Source: an uncultured Eubacteriales bacterium (GTDB taxonomy: Bacteria; Bacillota; Clostridia; Peptostreptococcales; Anaerovoracaceae). From it: a DNA stretch of 64,000 bases. The stretch is from the NCBI GenBank assembly GCA_902779185.1, contig CACZAM010000001.1:62001-126000 (forward strand), in the 5' to 3' direction. The notes beneath the pieces are model-generated. The model ran no database searches. It was not told the DNA's origin and saw only the letters and a program-made list of their open reading frames with translations. Numbering within the stretch: position 1 is the first letter of the stretch; every line of letters begins with the position of its first letter. The position numbers and the translations under genes are program-made. Positions 34,560 to 44,332 of the stretch are shown here, in pieces.

Positions 34560-35678
34560 ATGGCAACATTATCACTGCGTAATATACAAAAGAAATATAA
34601 CGAAAAAGTAATTGCGGTCGATAATTTCAATCTTGAGATCGCAGACAATGAATTCGTCGTGTTTGTCGGGCCGTCCGGCTGCGGCAAATCCACGACTCTG
34701 CGCATGGTCGCAGGCCTTGAGGATATCTCAAGCGGAGAATTGTACATCGATGACAAACTGATGAATGATATCGCGCCTAAGGACAGAGACATCGCCATGG
34801 TATTCCAGAACTATGCGCTTTATCCGCATATGACGGTATATCAGAACATGGCGTTTGCTCTGAAGCTCCGCAAGACACCGAAGGACGAGATCGACCGCCA
34901 GGTCCGTCAGGCTGCTGAGATCCTGGATATCACGGAATATCTTGACAGAAAGCCTAAAGCGCTTTCCGGCGGTCAGAGACAGAGAGTCGCGATCGGCCGC
35001 GCTATCGTCCGTGAGCCGAAAGTCATGCTCATGGATGAGCCGCTTTCAAATCTCGACGCAAAACTCAGAAACGAGATGCGTGCCGAGATCATCAAGCTCC
35101 GTCAGAGGATCAACACGACATTCATCTATGTCACACACGACCAGACTGAAGCTATGACCCTGGGTGACCGCATCGTCATCATGAAAAGAGGATTCATTCA
35201 GCAGATCGGTACGCCTCAGGAAGTCTTCGATCACCCGGCAAATCTGTTTGTGGCGGGCTTTATCGGCACACCGCATATGAACATCTTCGATGCTGAACTT
35301 AAGAAAGACAACGGACAGTACAGCGTTGTGGTGAATGGAGTTGAGTTCAAGTGCTCACCGGAAAAGCAGGCTGAGTACGAGGCAAAGGGCCTTGCGCCGC
35401 AGAAAGTAAAGCTCGGCGTACGTCCTGAGCACTTAAGCCTGAGCGATCCATCAGCTCCGATGACGATCCCGGCGCGTGTAGACGTTTCCGAAATGATGGG
35501 TTCATCGATACACCTGCATACAAATGCAGATGGCAAGGACGTTGTCATGGTCATCCAGGCTACAGACCTGCCGGCTGATCACCGCACAGGATTTGCCTTT
35601 GGCACAGATATTGGCTTTACATTTGATACAAATCTGATGCATCTGTTTGATCCTGAAACCGAGGAGAATCTGATATGA
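34560..35678 (+). CDS. ABC transporter ATPase of the MsmK/UgpC/MalK type
   Basis: 372 residues: Walker A (GPSGCGKST), Q-loop, signature LSGGQRQRVA, Walker B (VMLMDEPL), H-loop, then a C-terminal OB/TOBE regulatory domain (about 240-372). It energises the permeases encoded immediately upstream. Many Firmicutes share one such ATPase among importers, but here it is encoded in the operon. Its stop overlaps the start of xylulokinase by 4 bases (ATGA). Confidence 0.95.
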   Translation: MATLSLRNIQKKYNEKVIAVDNFNLEIADNEFVVFVGPSGCGKSTTLRMVAGLEDISSGELYIDDKLMNDIAPKDRDIAMVFQNYALYPHMTVYQNMAFALKLRKTPKDEIDRQVRQAAEILDITEYLDRKPKALSGGQRQRVAIGRAIVREPKVMLMDEPLSNLDAKLRNEMRAEIIKLRQRINTTFIYVTHDQTEAMTLGDRIVIMKRGFIQQIGTPQEVFDHPANLFVAGFIGTPHMNIFDAELKKDNGQYSVVVNGVEFKCSPEKQAEYEAKGLAPQKVKLGVRPEHLSLSDPSAPMTIPARVDVSEMMGSSIHLHTNADGKDVVMVIQATDLPADHRTGFAFGTDIGFTFDTNLMHLFDPETEENLI

Positions 35679-37162
35679 CAGAAATGAAAAAGTTTATTGG
35701 GATCGATCTGGGTACTTCTGCAGTAAAGATCCTGCTTATGGATGAGACAGGAGCCATCCTGAAGACAGTAACAAATGATTATCCGCTTTCTTTCCCTAAC
35801 CCGGGCTGGAGCGAACAGGAGCCGGCCGACTGGTGGCAGGCCTGCTATTCAGGCATGAGGGACCTGCTCGCGGATCAGGATGCCGCTTCTGTCAGAGGCA
35901 TCGGCTGCGGCGGTCAGATGCACGGACTGGTGGCGCTTGACGCGAATGACAATGTCATCAGACCAGCGATACTGTGGAATGACGGCAGGACCGCTGATGA
36001 GACCGCATGGCTCAACGAGGAGATCGGCAAGGAGAAGCTGTCTCAGCTGACAGCAAACATCGCTTTTGCGGGTTTCACGGCGCCGAAGATTCTCTGGATG
36101 AAGAACAATGAGCCTGACAATTTTGCCCGCATTGCGAAGATCATGCTGCCGAAGGACTATATCAACTTTATGCTGACGGGAGTCCATTCGTGCGACTATT
36201 CAGACGCGAGCGGCATGTTGCTCATGGACGTTGAGCATAAGTGCTGGTCGGAAGAGATGCTGGATATATGCGGCATAGATATGGGCATCATGCCGCAGCT
36301 GTACGAGAGCTATGAATGCATCGGAACGATCAGGCCTGAGATATCTGAGATGCTGGGTCTGCCTGCCGATGTGAAAGTGGCAGCCGGAGCAGGCGATAAC
36401 GCTGCAGCTGCAGTAGGTACAGGCACTGTCGGAGACGGTGACTGCAATATATCGCTGGGAACATCAGGCACCATATTCATTTCATCGGATAAGTTCGGAG
36501 TGGATCCTAACAATGCCCTGCATTCGTTCGCACATGCTGACGGCAAGTATCACCTGATGGGCTGCATGCTCTCAGCCGCAAGCTGCAACAAGTGGCTGTG
36601 CGATGAGATCCTGAAGACTCAGGACTATGCCGCTGAGCAGATGGACATCACCGATGATAAGATGGGCAGAAACCGCGTGTTCTTCCTGCCTTATCTGATG
36701 GGTGAGAGAAGTCCAATCAACGATACGGATGCAAGGGGAACTTTCACGGGATTATCCATGGATACAACCAGATCCGACATCGTTCAGGCCGTTCTTGAAG
36801 GCGTGGCATTTGCGATAAGAGACTCATTTGAAGTCGCGAAGTCGCTGGATATCGATATAAAAAGGTCAAAGATCTGCGGAGGCGGCGCAAAATCACCGCT
36901 CTGGCGCAGGATGATAGCCAATGTACTGAACATCAGTCTGGATATCCCTAAGACCGAAGAAGGTCCGGGATACGGCGGAGCAATGCTGGCCATGGTCTGC
37001 TGCGGAGAGTTTGAGAGTGTTGACGCATGTGCGGAAGCTCTGCTCTCGGTCACAGAGACCATCGAACCGGATCCTGAGATCGCTGCACGTTACGAGGAGC
37101 AGTATCAGAAATTCAGCCTGATATATCCTGCACTCAAAGGTATTTTCCCTGCACTGCGTTAG
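35675..37162 (+). CDS. xylB: Xylulokinase
   Basis: 495 residues, the usual XylB length. FIGIDLGTSAVKILLMDE at the N-terminus, GGQMHGLVALD and ILWNDGRT in the sugar-binding half, and GAGDNAAAAVG and GGGAKSPLWRRM in the ATP half follow the xylulokinase pattern. It phosphorylates D-xylulose to enter the pentose phosphate pathway. Translationally coupled (ATGA) to the ATPase gene. Its presence argues that the imported glycan contains xylose, or that a ketopentose is the product of the isomerase at 37828. Confidence 0.9.
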   Translation: MTEMKKFIGIDLGTSAVKILLMDETGAILKTVTNDYPLSFPNPGWSEQEPADWWQACYSGMRDLLADQDAASVRGIGCGGQMHGLVALDANDNVIRPAILWNDGRTADETAWLNEEIGKEKLSQLTANIAFAGFTAPKILWMKNNEPDNFARIAKIMLPKDYINFMLTGVHSCDYSDASGMLLMDVEHKCWSEEMLDICGIDMGIMPQLYESYECIGTIRPEISEMLGLPADVKVAAGAGDNAAAAVGTGTVGDGDCNISLGTSGTIFISSDKFGVDPNNALHSFAHADGKYHLMGCMLSAASCNKWLCDEILKTQDYAAEQMDITDDKMGRNRVFFLPYLMGERSPINDTDARGTFTGLSMDTTRSDIVQAVLEGVAFAIRDSFEVAKSLDIDIKRSKICGGGAKSPLWRRMIANVLNISLDIPKTEEGPGYGGAMLAMVCCGEFESVDACAEALLSVTETIEPDPEIAARYEEQYQKFSLIYPALKGIFPALR

Positions 37163-37171
37163 GAGGACCAC

Positions 37172-37798
37172 ATGAAGATTTATTCTGTATATGACAAGGA
37201 ATTCAAGCCATACGGCAAGGTGATTGAAGGTTATGATACTGCAGAGCTGATCGATGCAATGAATAAGATCGAACTTCCTGAATCGGGTGTGGCATATGAG
37301 CCGTTTATCGAAAGTCTTGAAGACTGCGCCATATTCGGGGAACTGTCGGACCGTGCATACGGCGGCATGCCTGTAGAACTCGGCATGTGCTGGGGCAGAA
37401 ACACAAAACTGAACTGTCTGGAATACCACAAGGACAGTGAGATCAACATAGGAGCAGGAGACTTTGTGCTGCTGCTCGCGCTTATGAGCGACATTGAAGA
37501 CGGCAAGCTGGACACAGGAAAGGTAAAGGCTTTCAGGGCCCCTGCCGGCGTTGCGGTGGAAGTGTATGAGACTGCGCTCCACTACGCTCCGTGCCATGTC
37601 GACGCGGATGAAGGATTCCGTGTCGCGGTAGTGCTGCCGCGCGGCACCAATACGGCTGCACCTTCAATTACAGCTGCAAATGAAGAGGACAAAATGCTGT
37701 GGGCGCGCAACAAGTGGCTGCTTGCTCACCCTGAATCGGGCGAAGCTGCAGATGGCGCATACATAGGTCTCACAGGAGAAAACATAGATATTGCATAA
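37172..37798 (+). CDS. DUF4867-like cytoplasmic protein
   Basis: 208 residues, no membrane segment or signal peptide. The beta-rich pattern and text (CLEYHKDSEINIGAGDFVLLL, HYAPCHV) suggest a cupin-like fold of the DUF4867 type; the function of that family is not known to me. It lies between xylulokinase and a sugar isomerase with 10-30 base gaps and AGGAGG before the ATG, so a role in sugar epimerisation, lactonase or mutarotase chemistry is possible inference. Confidence 0.7.
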   Translation: MKIYSVYDKEFKPYGKVIEGYDTAELIDAMNKIELPESGVAYEPFIESLEDCAIFGELSDRAYGGMPVELGMCWGRNTKLNCLEYHKDSEINIGAGDFVLLLALMSDIEDGKLDTGKVKAFRAPAGVAVEVYETALHYAPCHVDADEGFRVAVVLPRGTNTAAPSITAANEEDKMLWARNKWLLAHPESGEAADGAYIGLTGENIDIA

Positions 37799-37827
37799 CT
37801 GACAGGAGCATCTAAGGGGGTAAATCC

Positions 37828-39303
37828 ATGAAAAACATTCCTGAAGTCAAACTGGGAATGATCGCAGTATCAAGAGACTGCTTTATCATTTCCTTATCTG
37901 AAAGCAGAAGAGCTGCCATAAAGGCGGCTTATAAGGGCGACCTTTATGAGTGCCCGGTTACGGTCGAAAACGAGAAAGACATGCTGGCGGCAGTGGCTGA
38001 CGTCAAGGCAGCAGGCTGCAACGCACTTGTCGTATTCCTCGGAAACTTCGGACCGGAGACACCGGAGACACTGATCGCCAAGTATTTCGACGGACCGTGC
38101 ATGTTCGTGGCTGCTGCTGAAGGCGACGGCAATCTGATCGATGGCAGGGGAGACGCTTACTGCGGAATGCTCAACTGCTCATACAACCTCGGCATGAGGC
38201 ATCTCAAGGGTTACATACCTGAATATCCTGTCGGCACAGCTGAGGACATCGCGGGCATGATTGCAGACTTCGTTCCTGTAGCAAGGGCGGTCATCGGCGT
38301 AAGCAACCTTAAGATCATCACTTTCGGACCTCGTCCGCAGGACTTCTTCGCATGCAACGCTCCTATCAAGGGACTCTATGAGCTTGGAGTGGAAGTCGAA
38401 GAAAACTCCGAACTCGACCTGTTTGTAAGCTACAAGCAGCATGCGGGAGACGAAAGGATCCCTGAAGTCTGCAAGGACATGGCTGCCGAGATGGGAGAGG
38501 GCAAGTATTATCCTGAGATGCTCGAGAGAATGGCGCAGTTTGAGCTGACACTGCTCGACTGGGCTGAGCAGCATAAGGGCGCGCGTGAGTACGTGGCTTT
38601 CGCTGACAAGTGCTGGCCGGCATTCCCTGAGACATTCGGATTCGAGCCTTGCTATGTAAACTCAAGGCTTGCGAGCCGCGGTATCCCTGTATCATGCGAA
38701 GTGGATATTTACGGCGCGCTTTCCGAGTATATCGGAGCATGCATAACCGAAGACGCTGTTACACTGCTTGACATCAACAACTCCGTGCCAAAGAGCATGT
38801 TTGAGGAAAGCATCAAGGGCAAATTCGACTACGAGCTGACCGATACTTTCATGGGATTCCACTGCGGCAATACACCGTCTTGCAAGATGTGCGCTGATCG
38901 TGCGATCAAGTATCAGCTGATACAGCACAGACTGCTTGAACCGGAAGGGAGCGACCCTGACTTCACAAGAGGTACTCTCGAAGGCGACATCGCTCCTGGA
39001 GAGATTACATTCTACAGGCTGCAGTGTGACAGCGAAGGTAACCTCAGGTCGTACATTGCAGAGGGCGAGGTGCTGCCTGTTGCGACAAAGTCCTTCGGCG
39101 GCATAGGTATATTCGCTATAAAGGAGATGGGCAGATTCTACCGCTACGTACTGCTGGAGAAGAGATATCCGCATCACGGAGCAGTAGCGTTCGGTCACTT
39201 CGGAAAGGCACTCTTCGAAGTGTTCAGATTCCTCGGTGTCAAGGACATCGCGTACAATCAGCCGAAGTCGCTTCCATATCCTACAGAGAACCCTTTCAAG
39301 TAG
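37828..39303 (+). CDS. L-fucose/L-arabinose isomerase-family protein
   Basis: 491 residues. The N-terminal Rossmann-like domains (KLGMIAVSRDCF, VVFLGNFGPETP) and C-terminal domain with acidic/His residues (FMGFHCGNTPSC, YPHHGAVAFG) match the FucI/AraA superfamily, subgroup of fucose-isomerase-like proteins (COG2407 type). Members interconvert aldoses and ketoses with Mn2+, but many in this subgroup have no assigned substrate. Directly after xylulokinase, it may replace XylA or act on a neighbouring pentose such as arabinose. GGGGG precedes the ATG. Confidence 0.83.
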   Translation: MKNIPEVKLGMIAVSRDCFIISLSESRRAAIKAAYKGDLYECPVTVENEKDMLAAVADVKAAGCNALVVFLGNFGPETPETLIAKYFDGPCMFVAAAEGDGNLIDGRGDAYCGMLNCSYNLGMRHLKGYIPEYPVGTAEDIAGMIADFVPVARAVIGVSNLKIITFGPRPQDFFACNAPIKGLYELGVEVEENSELDLFVSYKQHAGDERIPEVCKDMAAEMGEGKYYPEMLERMAQFELTLLDWAEQHKGAREYVAFADKCWPAFPETFGFEPCYVNSRLASRGIPVSCEVDIYGALSEYIGACITEDAVTLLDINNSVPKSMFEESIKGKFDYELTDTFMGFHCGNTPSCKMCADRAIKYQLIQHRLLEPEGSDPDFTRGTLEGDIAPGEITFYRLQCDSEGNLRSYIAEGEVLPVATKSFGGIGIFAIKEMGRFYRYVLLEKRYPHHGAVAFGHFGKALFEVFRFLGVKDIAYNQPKSLPYPTENPFK

Positions 39304-39327
39304 GGAATATAATAGATTTATAAGTGT

Positions 39328-39357
39328 GGCCGGAGATCATCTCCGGCCTTCCTTTTT
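39328..39357 (+). terminator. Intrinsic terminator closing the oligosaccharide operon
   Basis: GGCCGGAGA-TCA-TCTCCGGCC, then TTCCTTTTT. Confidence 0.9.
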
Positions 39358-39360
39358 AAG

Positions 39361-39390
39361 TTGCCAGTATCAGCGCCTGAATGGTAAAAT
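39361..39390 (+). promoter_or_regulatory. Predicted promoter of the ECF transporter operon
   Basis: TTGCCA (39361-39366), 18 bases, TAAAAT (39385-39390), about 50 bases before the first start codon. Confidence 0.45.
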
Positions 39391-39441
39391 TAAAACGTTA
39401 TAAATAGCGGACTAGATGATAAAAAATAAGGAGACAATCAG

Positions 39442-39987
39442 ATGAAAACAGTAAGAAATGTCGTTGCATCAGCTATCCTGGCAGCTCTCGTATTCGTGCT
39501 GCTTCGTTTCGTAGCCATCCCTACACCGTTTCCTGACACGACACTGAGCATCTATGCTGCAGTAGTGGCATTCTTTGCCGTGCTGTTCGGACCGGCCGTA
39601 GGCTTTGTAGGCGGATTCCTCGGAAACCTGCTCGTAGACCTCACCGCTGGCTGGGGCGTATGGTGGACATGGGTCGTCGTTACGGGACTCTATGGATTAT
39701 TTGTAGGCCTTGGATGCAAGGGCATCAGTCTTGAGGACGGTATATTCGAGAAGAAGGAAATGATCCGTTTCTCAATCGTCTGCATAGTCAGCTGCATTCT
39801 CTGCTGGGGCGTTATCGCGCCGATCGGCGACATTCTCATCTATGCTGAACCAGCAAACCTCGTCTTCATACAGGGCCTGTTCGTCGGTCTGAGCGGAATG
39901 ATCGCGTCCGTGATCGTCGGCGGCATACTATGCAAGGCATACGCGGCGTCAAGGGCGCAGAGCGGATCCCTTACCAAGGAGGACTGA
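39442..39987 (+). CDS. ECF transporter S component (UPF0397-like)
   Basis: 181 residues with about five or six helices. The text GPAVGFVGGFLGNLLVDLTAGWGVWWTW recalls the UPF0397 group of substrate-binding membrane subunits. It binds a small vitamin-like substrate for the EcfA/EcfT module encoded next. Riboflavin is a common label for the group, but the substrate is not established here; the downstream SAM-cleaving enzyme hints at a nucleoside, methionine or sulfur link. AAGGAG precedes the ATG. Confidence 0.85.
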   Translation: MKTVRNVVASAILAALVFVLLRFVAIPTPFPDTTLSIYAAVVAFFAVLFGPAVGFVGGFLGNLLVDLTAGWGVWWTWVVVTGLYGLFVGLGCKGISLEDGIFEKKEMIRFSIVCIVSCILCWGVIAPIGDILIYAEPANLVFIQGLFVGLSGMIASVIVGGILCKAYAASRAQSGSLTKED

Positions 39988-39988
39988 T

Positions 39989-41698
39989 TTGGAAAGAGGA
40001 GAGCCTATAATCGAATTCAGGGACTTCTCCTTCCAGTACAACGCGCAGATGGAGCCGACCCTCTATAATATAGATCTCACCATATACAAGGGTGAGAAGG
40101 TGCTTATTGCGGGTCCTTCAGGCTGCGGAAAGTCCACGCTGGTCAACTGCATAAACGGTCTCATACCGTTTTCATATAAAGGAGAGATCAAAGGCTCTCT
40201 GAAGATCAACGGTGAGGAGAGCTCATCCCAGAGCATCTCCCGTATTTCGAATACAGTAGGTACAGTCCTTCAGGACAGCGATGCCCAGTTTATCGGCATG
40301 ACTGTCCTGGAGGACATTGCTTTTGCGCTCGAAAATGAGTGCGTAGTAAAAGAAGATATGCTGGAGCGTGTCCACCGGGCAGCACAGATAGTGGATATTT
40401 CGGACCATCTCGAGTACGCGCCTACAGATCTTTCAGGCGGACAGAAGCAGCGGACCGGGATCGCGGGCATACTCGTAGATGATGTAGAGGTAATGCTTTT
40501 TGACGAGCCTCTTGCGAACCTCGACCCTGCAACAGGCAAGACAGCCATGGAGCTGATCGATGAGGTGTCTGCCGGCACAGGAGCGACTGTTATTGTTGTA
40601 GAACACCGCATAGAGGACGTGCTCCACATAGATATGGACCGCATAATCCTTATGGAAGACGGAAGGATAGTTTTCGACGGGACTCCTGATGCGCTTCTCT
40701 CATCGAATCTGCTCATAGAGGGCGGCATAAGGGAACCTCTTTACATAACTGCGCTCAAATACGCCGGCGTAGAGATCACAGAAGACAAACTGCCGCACAG
40801 CATACGGTCCATAAACCTGACGTATGAAGACAAGGATCTGGTAAGGATGTGGCATGAGAGCACACCTACCGTCAGGCCGGCTCCTAAGACCGACACCATA
40901 CTGGATATAAAGAACCTTGAGTTCGCTTATGAAGACAGAGAGCCTACGCTGAAGGGCGTAGACCTTGAAGTGCACAGGGGCGAGCTCATGTCTATAGTCG
41001 GCCGCAACGGCGCGGGCAAATCGACGATTGCAAAGGTGATCTGCCGCTTTGAGAAGGACTGCACCGGCTCAATGGAGCTGATGGGCGAAGACCTGAAGAC
41101 ACTCAGCATCAAGGAATGCGCGGACAGAGTCGGATATGTGATGCAGAATCCTAACCAGATGATCTCAAAGACCCTGATATTCGATGAGATCGCGCTTGGC
41201 CTGAGGATGAGAGGCTTCAGTGAGGATGCGATACAGGAAAAAGTAGAAAGCGTCATGAAGATATGCGGACTGTATGAGTTCCGCAAGTGGCCTATATCCG
41301 CGCTCTCTTATGGACAGAAAAAGAGAGTAACGATTGCGTCCATACTCGTACTCGATCCTGACATCATCATTCTCGATGAGCCGACCGCCGGCCAGGACTT
41401 CAGGCATTACACAGACATAATGGAGTTCCTCAGGGATATAAACTCGAGGGGCATTACAATAATAATGATCACACACGACATGCACCTCATGCTCGAGTAC
41501 GCAGAGAGGGCACTCGTGTTTACTGACGGACGCATAATAGCGGACGACACTTCAGCCGCGATACTGACGAATCCGGCAATAACCGAAAAGGCGTCGCTCA
41601 AGGAGACTTCGCTTTATCATCTGGCGCTGATGTGCGGAATCGAACCTTCTGAATTCGTGCAACACTTCATCAATTATGACAGGGAGGTGCGCTCGTGA
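39989..41698 (+). CDS. ECF transporter double ATPase (fused EcfA domains)
   Basis: 569 residues with two complete ABC ATPase domains: first Walker A AGPSGCGKST with signature LSGGQKQRTG, second Walker A GRNGAGKST with signature LSYGQKKRVT and Walker B IIILDEPTAG. It replaces the usual EcfA/EcfA' pair. The start is TTG, one base after the S-component stop, with AAGGAGG upstream. Its GTGA overlap with the next gene shows coupled translation. Confidence 0.93.
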   Translation: MERGEPIIEFRDFSFQYNAQMEPTLYNIDLTIYKGEKVLIAGPSGCGKSTLVNCINGLIPFSYKGEIKGSLKINGEESSSQSISRISNTVGTVLQDSDAQFIGMTVLEDIAFALENECVVKEDMLERVHRAAQIVDISDHLEYAPTDLSGGQKQRTGIAGILVDDVEVMLFDEPLANLDPATGKTAMELIDEVSAGTGATVIVVEHRIEDVLHIDMDRIILMEDGRIVFDGTPDALLSSNLLIEGGIREPLYITALKYAGVEITEDKLPHSIRSINLTYEDKDLVRMWHESTPTVRPAPKTDTILDIKNLEFAYEDREPTLKGVDLEVHRGELMSIVGRNGAGKSTIAKVICRFEKDCTGSMELMGEDLKTLSIKECADRVGYVMQNPNQMISKTLIFDEIALGLRMRGFSEDAIQEKVESVMKICGLYEFRKWPISALSYGQKKRVTIASILVLDPDIIILDEPTAGQDFRHYTDIMEFLRDINSRGITIIMITHDMHLMLEYAERALVFTDGRIIADDTSAAILTNPAITEKASLKETSLYHLALMCGIEPSEFVQHFINYDREVRS

Positions 41699-42519
41699 AG
41701 CTTTTGAACTATATTGAGCGCAAGTCGCCCGTACACAGCCTGAACGGCGCGTCAAAGCTGTTCTGCCTGCTGATGTGGATCTGCTCCACGATGATCACTT
41801 TCAATACGCCGTTTTTGCTGGGAGCTACCATACTGGGAGCCGTGGCGTTCAAACTGTCGAGGCTTAAGCTCTCGGAGCAGAAGGGCCTGCTGTACTTCCT
41901 GCTCTGCTTCATGCTGCTTAACGCGCTGCTGATCTACATATTCAATCCGGAGCGCGGAGTAGAGCTTTACGGCACGAGGAATCTGCTGTTTACCATATGG
42001 GGAAGGTTCACCATAACAAAGGAGCAGCTGCTCTATCAGTTCAACGTAATACTCAAATACCTGTCGACCATACCTATCATTCTGGTATTCATCGGGTCGA
42101 CACAGCCGAGCGAGCTCGCGGCTTCGATGAACAGAATAGGCATTCCATACAGCTTCAGCTATTCATTTGCCCTCGCGCTGCGATACATCCCTGACACCGT
42201 TGCGTCCTTCATAGATATTTCGAGATGTCAGCAGGCAAGAGGCATCGAGATGAGCAACAAGGAGAGCATATTAAAGCGTGTCAAGGCAGCGGCCGCTCTG
42301 GTGCTTCCGCTCATTCTCGGCAGCGTCGAGCAGATAGAGGTCATAACCAATGCGATGGAGCTTCGCAAATTCGGCACACAGAAGCGGAGGACGTGGATAA
42401 TGTCGAGGCCTTTCAGGGCAGGAGATTATCTGACCATTGTCATAGGCATAGGCATGATGGCATTCGTTATCGCGTACAATGTGATAAACGGAAGCCGTTT
42501 CTGGAACCCGTTCATATAA
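41695..42519 (+). CDS. ecfT: ECF transporter transmembrane component EcfT
   Basis: 274 residues, about five helices, with the cytoplasmic coupling motif CQQARG of EcfT proteins. GTG start overlapping the ATPase stop. It links the S component to the double ATPase. Confidence 0.92.
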   Translation: MKLLNYIERKSPVHSLNGASKLFCLLMWICSTMITFNTPFLLGATILGAVAFKLSRLKLSEQKGLLYFLLCFMLLNALLIYIFNPERGVELYGTRNLLFTIWGRFTITKEQLLYQFNVILKYLSTIPIILVFIGSTQPSELAASMNRIGIPYSFSYSFALALRYIPDTVASFIDISRCQQARGIEMSNKESILKRVKAAAALVLPLILGSVEQIEVITNAMELRKFGTQKRRTWIMSRPFRAGDYLTIVIGIGMMAFVIAYNVINGSRFWNPFI

Positions 42520-42539
42520 ATTAACCGGAGGGGGCTGAT

Positions 42540-43418
42540 ATGAAACCAACTGTAGTACTTCAGACAGACTTCGGCAACGGAGGGGGAGGCGTGATGGCGG
42601 GAGTCATCAAAACGGTCGATCCCGAAGTCCCGGTATATGATTTTGACCATTACATAGAGGCTTTCAATACAATAGCTGCGTCAGCAAGTCTCAGCGGGGC
42701 GGTCCCTTTCTGGCCGTCAGGCACCGTGTTTGTTTCGGTAGTCGACCCGGGAGTGGGCACTGAGAGGAGGTCGTGCGTCGCTAAGCTCGATAACGGAAGC
42801 TACTTAGTCACTCCTGACAACGGGACACTCACCATGTTAATGGACATGGTAACTGAGGTCCGCAGGATAGACGAAAGCATCAACAGATTGCCGGGCAGTG
42901 AGAACTGCTATATTTATCACGGCCGCGACGTATACTCATACACTGCCGCAAGGCTGGCATCGGGCATCATAAGCTATGAGGAAGTCGGTCCTGTATATCC
43001 GGTCTCTGAGATCGTTGTGCATACGCTCACGAACGTGGAGACCGTAGTACGCAAGGGATACGCGCACGCAGGATTCTACGACATGGAGAAGTCCTTCGGC
43101 TGTCTCAGGGTAAACATAACCACAAAGGAATTTCAGGAAACAGGCGGATTCCGTTACGGAGACAGGCTCCATCTGGTAATAAGTGACGGTCACAAGGCTA
43201 TATATGACGGCATCTGCTACTATGACAAGACCTTCGGCCTCGCGCCGAAGGGAGAGGCCTTCGTATGCGGAGACATACAGGCCGGAGAGGGACAGACGCT
43301 CAGATTCAATCTGAACCATGACAATTTTTTCGATAAATACGCGCCTGAACTGAACGACGGGCTTGGGATCGCAAGGGATTATTCATTTACTGCAACGCCT
43401 TGGGGAGGTGACGAGTAA
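42540..43418 (+). CDS. SAM hydroxide adenosyltransferase family (DUF62)
   Basis: 292 residues. The motifs VDPGVGTERR and VTPDNGTL and the N-terminal QTDFGNGGGGVMAG match S-adenosylmethionine hydrolase (adenosine-forming), relatives of fluorinase/chlorinase. Reaction in the hydrolase group: SAM plus water to adenosine plus methionine. Genes of this family often adjoin ECF transporters; the physiological reason is not known to me. GGAGGGG precedes the ATG. Confidence 0.9.
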   Translation: MKPTVVLQTDFGNGGGGVMAGVIKTVDPEVPVYDFDHYIEAFNTIAASASLSGAVPFWPSGTVFVSVVDPGVGTERRSCVAKLDNGSYLVTPDNGTLTMLMDMVTEVRRIDESINRLPGSENCYIYHGRDVYSYTAARLASGIISYEEVGPVYPVSEIVVHTLTNVETVVRKGYAHAGFYDMEKSFGCLRVNITTKEFQETGGFRYGDRLHLVISDGHKAIYDGICYYDKTFGLAPKGEAFVCGDIQAGEGQTLRFNLNHDNFFDKYAPELNDGLGIARDYSFTATPWGGDE

Positions 43419-43424
43419 ACTATT

Positions 43425-44324
43425 ATGGAAAAAGGGAATTCAAGGACAGGGAGAGGACTGACCGGATTCGAAGCAGGTATGCTCATAGTGCTCCAGTCAA
43501 TCGTATACGGCTTCGGAGATCCGATATCCAAGATCGCGTTCGAGATCGTGCCTGTATACTCCATGATGACGGTACGTTACACGATTGCTTTCGTATTTTG
43601 TATTGCCATATTCGGGAAAAGGATAGTCCGCACGGTAAAGAGCGTGCCTTTAAGGGCGTGGCTCATTCCGGGAATCTGCATAGCCCTGAGCTATGTGCTC
43701 AACAATATTGCCCTGAGCATGACGGAAGCGACTTCGGTAGCTTTTCTGAGATCGCTCGCGGTAGTCATGACTCCTGCGCTTGCATTCATTGCTTACAGAA
43801 AGAGATACAGGTGGCCGCATATCGTAGCACAGATACTCGTGCTGCCGGGCATGTACCTGCTGTGCGTAAGAGGGGGACTGTCGGGATTCGGCGCCGGAGA
43901 GATACTGGCTCTTCTTGCAGCTGCTCTTGTGGCAGCTACACTGGTATTCACAGGAAGATTTCTAGATCAGGTCGATCCTGTCTCTATGACTGCGCTTCAG
44001 GCAGGCTGCTCTGCAGTGATAGCATTTGCGGGAAGTCTGCTTGTGGAGGGCGGAGTCCATGCCGGATCGGCAACCCCGAAAGCATGGCTCATAATTCTTT
44101 ATCTGGCCATACTGTGTACATTCCTGGGATATCTGCTGCAGAACCTCGCGCTCACGAGGATAAGCGACAGGGAGGTAGCGCTGCTTCAGAGTCTCTGCCC
44201 GGTTATGACAGCGCTGTTTTCGTTCATACTTCTCGGAGAGAAACTGTCAGCAGCCGGCATCGCCGGTGCGGTGATCATAATAGTCTGCATTTCGGCATCA
44301 GCTATGATAAAGGACGAAGGATAA
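43425..44324 (+). CDS. EamA/DMT-superfamily permease
   Basis: 299 residues with ten hydrophobic helices in two EamA repeats, the second including LQNLALTRISDREVALLQSL. Such proteins export or import amino acids and other metabolites. No Shine-Dalgarno stands out between the preceding stop and the ATG 6 bases later, so translation is probably coupled. Confidence 0.87.
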   Translation: MEKGNSRTGRGLTGFEAGMLIVLQSIVYGFGDPISKIAFEIVPVYSMMTVRYTIAFVFCIAIFGKRIVRTVKSVPLRAWLIPGICIALSYVLNNIALSMTEATSVAFLRSLAVVMTPALAFIAYRKRYRWPHIVAQILVLPGMYLLCVRGGLSGFGAGEILALLAAALVAATLVFTGRFLDQVDPVSMTALQAGCSAVIAFAGSLLVEGGVHAGSATPKAWLIILYLAILCTFLGYLLQNLALTRISDREVALLQSLCPVMTALFSFILLGEKLSAAGIAGAVIIIVCISASAMIKDEG

Positions 44325-44332
44325 CTGATACT

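Noticed and set aside
43598..44332. Upstream extension of the first dehydratase gene into the EamA region.
   Set aside because: The text before 44333 is Ser/Arg/His-rich and overlaps the EamA gene in another frame; the family-like sequence begins at ATG 44333.
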